This document shows, one piece after another, positions 9,753 to 21,646 of a DNA stretch of 64,000 nt. Source of the DNA: Corynespora cassiicola (lineage: Eukaryota > Ascomycota > Dothideomycetes > Pleosporales > Corynesporascaceae). Under the pieces are notes generated by a model. The model was given only the letters and a program-made list of their open reading frames with translations, made no database searches and had not been told where the DNA came from. The position numbers were made by a program, and so were the translations under genes. Every line of letters starts with the position of its first letter. Position 1 is the first letter of the stretch. The stretch is from contig JAEUWY010000015.1 in assembly GCA_022059125.1 (NCBI GenBank), positions 682,001 through 746,000 of the forward strand. Reading direction: 5' to 3'.

Positions 9753-10056
9753 ATATTTACCAGCAAACGATGCGTTGGCTGGTGTATCTCAGAAGGCTGA
9801 CACTTGCTACCGTGGTCCTACTGAGCAATTCCATGAAGATATTGAACAGGCCTGTCTGAGAAGAGGATAAATTGATAAATTAAAAGCAAAGATCGAAACT
9901 ACGCAAATGGAACGTCCGTAGACCGCTCACTATGCCACGCCGCCCAAGCGCCTATACAAATGCAGAAAGGCTGGCAAGACTAAGATGGACAAACATCATC
10001 GCTCATCAAACATGGACATGACATCTTCACCCGTACACATCTACCACCAAAACACT

Positions 10057-12235
10057 CTACCCCAGGTTCAAGCCCTCGAGGGCAAGCTCCACCTCCGCAA
10101 CATCAGCCTTGGCCTTCTCAGCCTTGCGCTCCCGATACTCCCTAGCCACCTCCTCCATCACCTTGCCCATCTGCACATCCAGACCCTTAGCCTCCATCTC
10201 CTTCTTCACCCTCGCAAAATTCTCCTTGATAAAGCTCTGATACTCGCTCTTCTTCTCCCCCTTCCCATCCGCCGTCTTTCCCTGACCCCTAGGGACAGGC
10301 TTCGTCTGCACCAACTTGCCCTTGCACCGCCCACAGCTGTGCCTCGCGGGATCCACCGAGCGCGAATGGCGCTTGAACTCGTATCCGCACTCTGTGCACT
10401 CCCACACGAACTTGTAGTCGATCTGGTACGAGTGCTTGGTCGTGACGACGACGTTGCGGCTCTGCTGGAAGGCTTCGGTGGCCTTGCGGCCCCAGGCCTT
10501 GAATTCTGCGCCGTGCGGGTTGTTGCGCACGCCCGAGATCATGAAGGTGGTCAGGTGGCAGAACTCGTGTGCGAGGACGTTAGCGAGGCGTTCCTCGTCG
10601 TCGATTACCTTGTCTGCGAGCTCGATGGAGCAGTGGTGGCGGATCTCGGTACGGGCGTCTGTTGACTCAGGGCCGGTGCGTAGGCGGAGTGTCTCGCGGC
10701 GCCAGTTTGCGCGGCCGGCCGTGGTTTTGAGTGTCTTGGACCAGACAAGTTTGATGCCGCCGGTGGATTGGGAGAGAGAGGCGATGCGGCCCTCTGCGAT
10801 TGTGTTGTCGAGTTCGGCCAGGAACTCTTCGGCAAGGGCGTGCTTGCGCGAGGCAAAGTCCTTCTTTTGGGCGCGGATTTGAGCTACGGATGGGGAAACA
10901 GAGCGCTTCGCCGGGCTGGCGGATTTTTTGCGGGGAGAGGCAGCGGGAAATGTAAATGAGGCATCGCTTTCGCCATCATCGAAGATGGTAATAGCTTTGG
11001 TTTGCCTGTCCAAATCCTTGAGCGGCTTCTGCTTTCGCGGAGAAACCAGCGGCTTCACGGGCGAATGTTTGTCGTTCCAGTCGTTGACTACCTCTGGGTT
11101 CCAGAACGCATCGAGACTAGGGCGAAGGTCTGGTACTTGAGGAATGCGCATCTTCTTCTTGGATGGCGAAACGAGCTTGGAGGGGCTCTCCATGGCTGGA
11201 GGTGTGGATGGCCTTGGTGGCTCCTTGCATGGTGAACGCTGCTTCTTCGGAGTGGGAGAGCTATGTTCGTCAGTTTTGTTTCTGCCATGGACTGACCAAA
11301 ACTTACAAGCGAAGAATAGCTCCGACATCGTTTGAAGCAGAGCTGGTGGGCCGGTCGGAAGCAGCAAAAGAGCCAGTCCGAGCACGAACCGAACTCTCAA
11401 CTGCAAATGAGGGAGGTTCAGGTGATCCCGTAAGATCAACGACATCTTGAGCCCAATTCGAGATTGTACCACGTCCTTTGCGGAATGGCGGTCGCATGGA
11501 TGTAAGTGGCGGTGGCATCTCAGGCACTGGGTCTGGCTCGTCTGCAGCTGAGTGGTAAGCATCCTCGTCAGAGTCTGATTCAGAGTCCGAAATGATACGC
11601 CGTGCTTGCCGTTGCCGCGGCCGCCTGGTAAGCACTGGCTCATCATCCTCATCCTCATCCTCGCTTTCGCTCTCGTGATCCTCTTCAATCTCAGGCTCTG
11701 TCTCAAGCTCGGGCTGCGGCTCCGGCTCTGGAACATTCTCCTTGTTCTCTTCCATGGCTTCTTCCTCATCGCCACACCATATACTCTGATCCATTTCATC
11801 GTCCTTTTCATCGACTACCGTCTCCTCAACCTCGATTTCAATCCTCTTCTCCTTGGCTGGCCTCTTTGCCACGGTCCGCGCTAGACTTTTGGAGTAAGAA
11901 AATCTGAGCGCGCTTTCTCTATTGTCAAGTCGCTCTCTGCGCTCACGCCTCTCGGGCGTCGCAAGACTATCATCAGACAGCTTCCTAAGGAGTCGGCTGT
12001 TGCTTTCGACTGGCCTCAGAACGCGCTGCTTCCTTGCTGGCGTATCGCCAGTCGAGAACTTTGGCACAAGAAATGAGTCTTCGGCATCTTGTGAAGACAT
12101 GTAGCGTAGTTCGCGCTTCGAAGGTGATTCGGTTAGCGCTTTGCGCGGGCTGGATCGGGTTCCTCGGGGTGTGGCTGACGCCGGCATGAAGATGGTGGGC
12201 GGTTCAGGACCGCCGGCTTTACGAAGGCGTGCCAT
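10057..12235 (-). CDS. SprT-like zinc protease, GCNA-like architecture
   Basis: Two exons (12235-11307, 11260-10057; 46-nt intron) encode 710 residues. The N-terminal half is disordered and strongly acidic (about 125-240), with a SUMO-interaction-like stretch VVDLTG near 268 and another, RRIISDSESDSDED, before it. The SprT domain lies around 420-600 with the zinc motif LAHEFCHLTTF (HExxH, near 536). A Cys4 zinc ribbon follows (WECTECGY ... SCGRC, about 603-625) and then a basic segment like an HMG-type box (SEYQSFIKENFARVKKEM). Acidic tail, SIMs, SprT, ribbon and HMG-like end is the order seen in GCNA proteins, nuclear enzymes that clear DNA-protein crosslinks; Spartan is the nearest alternative. 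Function is inferred from architecture. The next gene, aconitase, is in the same direction but probably unrelated. Confidence 0.85.
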
Positions 12236-12734
12236 TGTGATGGTTGTAGTGATAGTAAATCAATTGAATTGCAGTTGAGCTGAAGAATTCGCTTTGGAAT
12301 GCAGTGGGCAGGTTTCGTGCCAACGTTGCTTGTTTATGGGGCTGTCGCGGGGGCAACGAAGCTAGCGCGATATCACGTGATTCGACCCACCTGCTCGCAG
12401 CCGAAAACTGGGACACAGCACATTCGCGTAGTCAGCCAAACAAATAATGTGGATATCAGAAAATTGACTAATACATTGCATGCTAAACACCTTACAAAGT
12501 ACAAGCCCGGCCCGATCCAATAAGCCAGGATAAGAGCCACACAAAGGAAACTGAGCCCACTGTGGCATGTCTGCGTCCTCAAGGCGTCCAAACTCCAGAA
12601 AAGTCCAATTTCCTCCCCAGAATTCGTAATCCCGCGCGTGACAGTCATCATGATGTGTCCGGGATATCCCTTCTTTCTATATCTACATCCCCAGGAATGA
12701 TATTTTTGCTCGGCGCTCCATTTGGATATCACAT
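12236..12734. other. Intergenic, aconitase 3' end to SprT gene start
   Basis: About 500 bp combining the aconitase 3' region and the SprT-gene promoter (both genes are reverse). A CACGTG-like core (ATCACGTGAT) lies near 12374-12383, a palindrome of the E-box type that could be a regulatory site. No gene is seen. Confidence 0.45.
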
Positions 12735-15615
<2,881 letters not shown>

Positions 15616-16457
15616 GGTGGATTGGGGATGGGGGAGGGAATGGAGTGGAGAGTAGAGAGGATGGAGGAAGGCGGATGAAAAGAACAAGAACGTCAGAAGC
15701 TGCCGCGAGTTGGCCGATAACTAATACGGAACAGCGAGCTGGTGATTGGTTGGGGCGGGGGTTCGCACGGGTGGGTAGCTACCTCGGCGTCAAGACCAAC
15801 AGCTGGCGGCAATTATTTCCCGCTGGCCCGCGTTTCACGTGAAGCCCGGGGTCCGCAAAGCGCGCAATAAGAAGACAGGCAAATGAATGCAGGCGGGTTG
15901 TGATGCAGCGGTTGCGTAAGACGAGGCCCGTCGCTGGTATTTGAAGGGCGTCGAGATGGGTTGCCGCAGCGTTGCTATGGCGTCACGGGCAGGCTGGACG
16001 AGCACCGACAGCACCGTCAGCCACGAACCCCGCGCGCATCTTGCTTGTTTGGTGCTGCTCTGGCGCGGGTGGGAGGTGCTGGAAGCTGGGTGAAGCGGCC
16101 GCGGGCGGCGTGATTGGCACGCAGGGCCGTCGTGCTATCTCGACAATTGCCTCTCGCGCATAAAGTTGAGACTCTGGCGCTGCTGCGCGAGGTCTGCAGA
16201 CCAGCGCAGGCCGCCGCAGAACAGCGCCGACCAGCCCTCGCCGCCCGCTTCCAGGTCTCCGCCCGCTGCAGCTCGGGACCCGCCAAGGCCTAGCCTGAGG
16301 GCCGAAAAATTCTTTTGACCTGCAGACAGCTGTGCCAGCATCTGTGCGCGGGCTCCCACCGCCGCACGTTCCGCATTCCGCTAGCCGAACACCTCACCTC
16401 CATACCCTACCCGATCGCCAAACCGCTTCCAGCATCCGCGGCCGAAACTCCTCCACC
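15616..16457. other. Divergent promoter region, aconitase and BUD20
   Basis: 842 bp between two divergent starts. It contains the CCAAT box near aconitase and the BUD20 leader with pyrimidine-rich tracts. Reverse-strand frames at 16017-16359 look like chance frames in GC-rich DNA. Confidence 0.5.
15745..15749 (-). promoter_or_regulatory. CCAAT box upstream of aconitase
   Basis: CCAAT on the reverse strand lies about 130 bp before the aconitase ATG. In Aspergillus the CCAAT-binding complex with HapX controls aconitase in response to iron (established for that family); whether this box is used here is inference. Confidence 0.35.
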
Positions 16458-16880
16458 ATGCCTGCCATTCGCGGTGACAAGTCGAAGAAGAAGACGCGTC
16501 GCCACACTCGCGACCTCGACCAGGTCCACGCCGATGTCCACGATGCGAAGCACCTGCAGCAGTTCAAGGACTCGAAGCTGGTAGAGGACCTGCCGGGCCT
16601 GGGCCAGTTTTACTGCAAGGAGTGCGCAAAATGGTTTGAGAGCGAGGCCAACCAGGTCGCCCACCAGAGGGGGAAGGTGCACAAGCGGAGGTAAGCCAGA
16701 ATCCTGGACGCGGTGGAGACGGTTCGGGACACGCAGGATGGCATGCTGACGGCTCGTAGACTGCGGCAGTTGCGCGACGAGCCCTACTCGCAGAAGGAGG
16801 CAGAGGCTGCCATAGGCCTCACCACGGACAACGGCAAGCGCACGACGGCCCTCATGGACGTGGACGACGCCGGCAACTAG
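16458..16880 (+). CDS. BUD20: Bud20/ZNF593-type zinc finger, pre-60S export factor
   Basis: Two exons (16458-16690, 16760-16880; 69-nt intron) give 117 residues. The N-terminus (KSKKKTRRHTRDLDQVHADV) is the characteristic basic Bud20/ZNF593 start. A single U1-like C2H2 finger follows (FYCKECAKWFESEANQVAHQ, then GKVHKRR; C-x2-C and H-x5-H). The spliced end LRQLRDEPYSQKEAEAAIGL matches the family C-terminus. Bud20 is a shuttling factor on pre-60S ribosomal particles needed for nuclear export. The protein is at the short end of the family. The start is the ATG directly before the conserved basic block; the frame is open further upstream but lacks similarity. It is divergent from aconitase. Confidence 0.93.
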
Positions 16881-17494
16881 GCGGATCGACGATGCGTGGC
16901 GAGGCAGGGCGAGGATAGAAGGCGAAAGAAGGGCTCTGATGGGTGGCGAGCATGCTGTCCACGTCGAAGAATGCAAAAGAAAAAGAAAATCCAGCAGAGC
17001 CTCTGTCGACGTCCGTCTGGAAGGAATCACCCAAGGCCAATACACCTGCCTACATGCTGCCTGGTCAAGGAGGACGAGCGCATGCCTACGTTTGCCTGGA
17101 GGACACTGCAAGACCAAAAAAAAATTAGAAACGGATCAAGGCACCATAGACTACACCCAAAAGTTTTTGAAATGATACCCCAAGCACACCAACCCACTGC
17201 TTAGAAATCTATTTTCCTCCTTTCTGCACCCTACTCGCCAAAACCTCTGCCAAAATGCCAAAAATGCCTTGTTCGTGATGCTAGGTTGCCATTAGGTAGC
17301 CGTGGTCGTTGGTGCCTGAGCATCTGCCTGATCGCTACCTACAACCACCAACTTCAACTTTGCACTATAAAGAATACTCACCACGACCGACCCTACCACC
17401 AAACCGCCAATCCCACGCCCCACCCTTCCTCCCCAAAAAACAATCCCACCACCAAACCTCTCCCCTCCACCACAAACCCCTCCAAAATAAAAAA
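16881..17494. other. Intergenic, BUD20 to MOG1
   Basis: 614 bp: BUD20 3' region and MOG1 promoter, with A-rich and CCACC/CAAACC-rich stretches near 17400-17490. Short frames overlapping here show no family features. Confidence 0.45.
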
Positions 17495-18344
17495 ATGTCA
17501 ACCTTCAAGACCATCCCCCTCTACGGCGGCGCCATAACCGTCGACCTCCCCACCCGATTCGTAGACTCCAGGCACGTCCCCCCTCCCCATACCCTACATA
17601 GCCTCGGCTACCACCTCGCAGTCCGCGCCCGCGCCCCCCCCAAAACCCCAAGGCTAACCTGTAAACAGCCAGATCCGCCAGATCCCGGACCACCAAGAAG
17701 TGTACCTCGAAAACGACGGCTACAGCAGCGTGGTCGTCGAGATCCTCGAGCGCGTCGAGCGCGCCTCGGACGAGGAGGCGCTGCAGCACCACTTTGCCGA
17801 CCTGACCGACGGGACGGGCGACAAGACGAGCGTGCTGGGCATCGAGGGCGTGGGCGTGGCACGAGTAGCGTACGTCTTTTTTTTTTTCCCCTTTCTCAAT
17901 CCGTCCATTCATTGCATGTGTTGCTGTTTGTTCTTCCTTTTTGCAATGTCCCTCGCGGGTGGCTAGGTAGGATTTCGGACGTCCGATATCACGTGCCTCC
18001 CCCCCGGTCATCCCATCCGATTCCAAACCCTCAGTTAAGAAAACTCCACACTGATACGTAGCAGAGACAAACCCGCCTACACGATCTCCTTCATCCAAAC
18101 CCCCCAGCCCGCCCCCGACTCGCGCAAAAAAGAGCCCGAGTACGTCGCCATCCACCTCCTTCTCCTGCGCCTCAAGGAGCAGACCACCGACATTCTCGTC
18201 TCGGTCAACGTCCCGCACTACGCGGGCGAGTACGAAAAGGCCGCTGCAGAGGGCGAGAAGACGGCCCTCATGAAGGAGGGGGATGCCATCATGGCAAAGA
18301 TACTCGAGACGTTCGAGGTGCGGGATTATGGGCTGTTTAATTGA
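17495..18344 (+). CDS. MOG1: Mog1, Ran GTPase-interacting protein
   Basis: Three exons (17495-17571, 17669-17869, 18065-18344) give 185 residues, the usual Mog1 size. Mog1 binds Ran, promotes nucleotide release and supports nuclear import. Diagnostic blocks are the N-terminal IPLYGGAITVDLPTRFVDSS, then QIRQIPDHQEVYLENDGYSS (the core Mog1 motif), and the C-terminal DILVSVNVPHYAGEY. Intron 1 (17572-17668) has a GC donor (AG|GCACGT) and a CTAAC branch; the nearby GT gives the wrong frame. Intron 2 ends in a tandem TAGCAG, so two acceptors three bases apart would make proteins differing by one Arg. The frame was fixed by phase at all joins. Family identity is strong. Confidence 0.9.
17572..17668 (+). 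other. GC-AG intron in MOG1
   Basis: The 97-nt intron runs GCACGT through GGCTAACC to AAACAG. The GC donor is required to join residues VDSS to QIRQIPDHQEV in frame. Confidence 0.7.
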
Positions 18345-18594
18345 TTTGGAGCAAACGAGAAGGAGGGCTCGTGCAAGGGATGGTTTTTGGGTTTGGATTC
18401 CGTATCGTAGATTGTACAAAAAATAGTGCCACAGGGGCTGATGCATTGCCCTATCCAATCCCCAATGCACAAGGTTCCGTGTCATGTCTCACGACTCCAA
18501 CATATCTGTCCCTACAGAACGATGCATTCACTTGCACCTCATGACGCTGAAATACAGACATACCATTGTTTTACATGCGCCAGGCTCGGTGGCT

Positions 18595-20131
18595 TCACTT
18601 GTGGTCACCGTAGCCCGCATTGCGCAGTCTCCGCCTCAGCTCCTCCCTCGCCGTGGGCGCACGCTCCGCCTCCCTCGCCGGCTTCACGTCCTCGCCTATC
18701 CTGGGCATCGCCGGCGGGAGCTCGGGCTGCGGCAGATCGAGAGAAAGCGGCTGCGGGGCCTGCAGGTTGCGCCCCGCGGCCAGGAACGGTGACGGGGGGA
18801 GATCCTCGAGATTCGTGTTAGCCGACTGAACGCCATCCATGAGTGCAGGGTCAACGGGCAGCTCGTAGCTGTTAAATTGCGGAAAGTGTGCCTGTTGGGT
18901 CGCTTCGAGTTGAAGCTGGGTGCTCGGCGAGTCGGCCGGTCCAGAGCCCTGCGAAAACTGTGGCACGGGGGTCATGTGCTGTGAAGCGTCGCTTGGGCGT
19001 TGATTGAAGCGCGTCTGCTGTGAGCGCATCGCCGAGAGGCCCTTGTTCATCTCGCTACATTCAGGGCAGTTTCGAATCACCTGGCTGACGGTTTCCTTGA
19101 TACGCACCCAGTGGTATGATTCGGCAATCGAGGCAGTCGTCTTGTTGATGCCTCCGTGGGACTTGAGGTGGACCTCGCGGGCAATCTCGTACTGGCGCTG
19201 TGGGTCTGCAATCACTTCCTTGCCCTTGAGCATGAGCTTCTCCGGCTTCTCTCCCGACGGAGGGCAGAGCTTGTAGTGGGTTGCAGCGCTCCGCAGGCGG
19301 CTCTTCTCTGCGCGGTCGGCGCCGTTGGGATACTTGCCATTCTTAAGGTAGAAGCGAATCTTGTCGAATCGCTCCTCCGAGACAAAGTCGTCCTCCTGTC
19401 CGAGGTCCCTACCGTATATGATGGCATCTACCAGCTCGTTCGGGTACGACTTGAGATTGCCGCAGCCCTTGACGCGCCCAATCCGCTTGAACCCCAGCGC
19501 GTCCCATATCCGGCAGGACGCGACGTTAGTCTCGTACACTAGGTTGAAGACCGAGTAGGTGTATTCCTATCACGTCAGCCGTGTCTCCCGAGCCCGCGCA
19601 GACCCTACTCACCAGCTTGGGGGCCCAATCCAGATACGTCTCGCCCATCAGACGGCCGACTCCCCTGTTCCGCGCCGCATCCGTGACCAGGAACCCGCCA
19701 TTGCAGACATGGCTCGACCTTCCCGGGTAGTTGGGCTTGATGTAGAAGCTCCCCAGGCACTGCCGACTCCAGTCGCAGCCCTGCGCGGCCATCTCGTGCA
19801 GCTCGCGCCCGCCGTTAATCTCGCCCAGCAGCATGATTGCACCAAAGGAGCCGAACCAGTATGGTCCGAATTGGTCCAGCGTCAGGGGGTCCATCATGGG
19901 ATACGTGTCGCCCTTTTCAATCTCACGGCCGAGCTGGTCGCACAGGTGCGCGAGGAGGGGGAGGGGCACTTGGTTCGGGGCGGAAAAGGGCATAATGGTC
20001 GCAATGGTGACTCGGTCGCGCAGCGTGACCTGCTTGGGCGCGATTCCGACGGGCATGGGGCCGCCGGGCTGGAGATAGTCGCGTTGGCGGTATATGACCG
20101 GCGCGGTCGGATCGTCGAGCATGGCAGGCAT
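18595..20131 (-). CDS. SPT10: Spt10-like GNAT acetyltransferase with HHCC finger
   Basis: Two exons (20131-19613, 19566-18595; 46-nt intron) give 496 residues. Residues about 30-235 form a GNAT fold; the acetyl-CoA loop region reads GFLVTDAARNRGVGRLMGET and the end is YETNVASCRIWDALGFKRIG. An integrase-type zinc finger follows, H-x3-H-x29-C-x2-C (REVHLKSHGG ... RNCPEC; His306, His310, Cys340, Cys343). Yeast Spt10 has the same order of acetyltransferase and HHCC finger and activates histone genes by binding their promoters. The C-terminal 150 residues are low complexity (Gln/Ser/Pro). The start is uncertain: the frame stays open upstream (PILPPPFGV precedes the ATG) and an intron at about 20318-20160 may link to a further 5' exon. 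The name is by architecture. Confidence 0.82.
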
Positions 20132-21646
20132 GACGCCGAATGGTGGGGGGAGGATGGGCCTGCGGTCAGTGGTCTGGGAGGGTCAGTGTTGAGAAAAGGC
20201 CATGGCGCGATAAAGGTTTTGGGTGGCACAGGCAGCAAGGCCGCACATGCGCGAGCATTTTGCGTGCCGCATTGTCATGTCCGCGGCATGGAGTGAAGCG
20301 GGTGGGAGGGCGACTTACACTCGACGTCTCTGGTAGATATTGGGCCTGGTATGATAGGAAATGTTTCGTGCTGTTGTCTGCGCTGTGCTTTGGGTTGGCG
20401 CAGTCCGGCCTTAAGCGGGCCAAGCAGTGCCCGAGCCAATCACCGTCTGGCGAGGCCGCTGCTTTTGGCAACGGCAACGGTGGTGAGTGGAATACCGGAG
20501 GGCGTGTTTGCTAGGAATAGGCCTCGATCTTGTCGGCCGGTATCACGTGGTGCGGAAAAGTGCAGAAAAAGTGTTGGAGCTGTTCTCAGCAAAATGACTG
20601 TGGTCACTTTGGTCCACGCCCGTAATTTTGAGGACTAGTCTAGCCGTTGCGCACGGACCTATTCTCACCACCTCGCGAGCAACCTGCACGCATTAGGATG
20701 TACCACGAATTATTCTTTTGCCGTCTAACCAAGTCATCTTTAGCGGGTTTATGTTTCTAGGCCAAAACTCGGGCACATTTTATTCAACTTCGTCCTCTCA
20801 TAGTCAATCATGCCACAACTCCAGTAACGCCCAGGTACAAGCCGATATCGCTACTTGAACCACTTTTGCATTACTCACCGTGTTAAACATGTTCAGATGT
20901 CATATCGATAGCTCAGATGTCCATGCCTAGTATGAACAACATCAAGAGTTGCCGGTTCTGTGCACATTAGACAAGGATATATAGGCAGTTCATGGATTCA
21001 ACTCCCCGTTAGTAGCTACCATCGACCCACTCCAAATATCAGCCCAAGAAAGACCTCATCTTCCCCATAGTTGTCTCAAGCCACTGCTTCTCCAAATTCA
21101 TGTCAATCAGCAATCACCCATAAACTCACTTTACCCAAGACCAAAAAGGCTCAGCACCCACACTCGCGCACACCCTCAACCCTCACAACACACCACACAA
21201 ACTCCCCACACTCACAACCATAAAAACCAGCTTTCTCATTACCACGCACGCACGCAACAAAAATACCCTACGTGCAAACATGTCCTCATTACCCGATCCC
21301 CCACCACAATCAACATTGCGCGCGCAAAACCCCCTCCCCCTTCATCACCCCATGCAAAAATCCCAATCCACTACAGGCCCAACTCCCTCAAGCCCATCTG
21401 CCGGCCAATCCTCAACTCACAAGAACAAAGAAGAATTTCCCCCTCACTAACCACCCTATAAAAAAATGCCCAAGATACCCGAGGTATATTCAGAAAAAAA
21501 AAGACGGCAAAAAGAAAAAAAAGCTTTGGGCTGGGTAAACGCCATGAATTAGCGACATCCAAGTCCCCAAGAAACAAAAGGAAGAAGGAAGAAAAAACAC
21601 CATTGGCCCAATATATACACCACCGCCTTCCTCTCCCCCTCATCCA
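20132..21646. other. Intergenic, SPT10-like promoter to ApsB-like 3' end
   Basis: 1.5 kb between two reverse-strand genes. It holds the SPT10-like leader with a possible intron (20318-20160), an AT-richer middle (20640-21100), and CA-rich then A-rich low-complexity DNA (21170-21540). No supported gene. Confidence 0.5.

Larger units (their letters stand above)
8737..10056. other. Gene-poor region downstream of the HET gene
   Basis: Apart from the 80-codon fragment and repeat copies 5-6 nothing coding is convincing. An AT-rich patch lies at about 9287-9335 (runs of A and T). The right end holds the 3' region of the SprT-type gene on the reverse strand. Confidence 0.5.
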
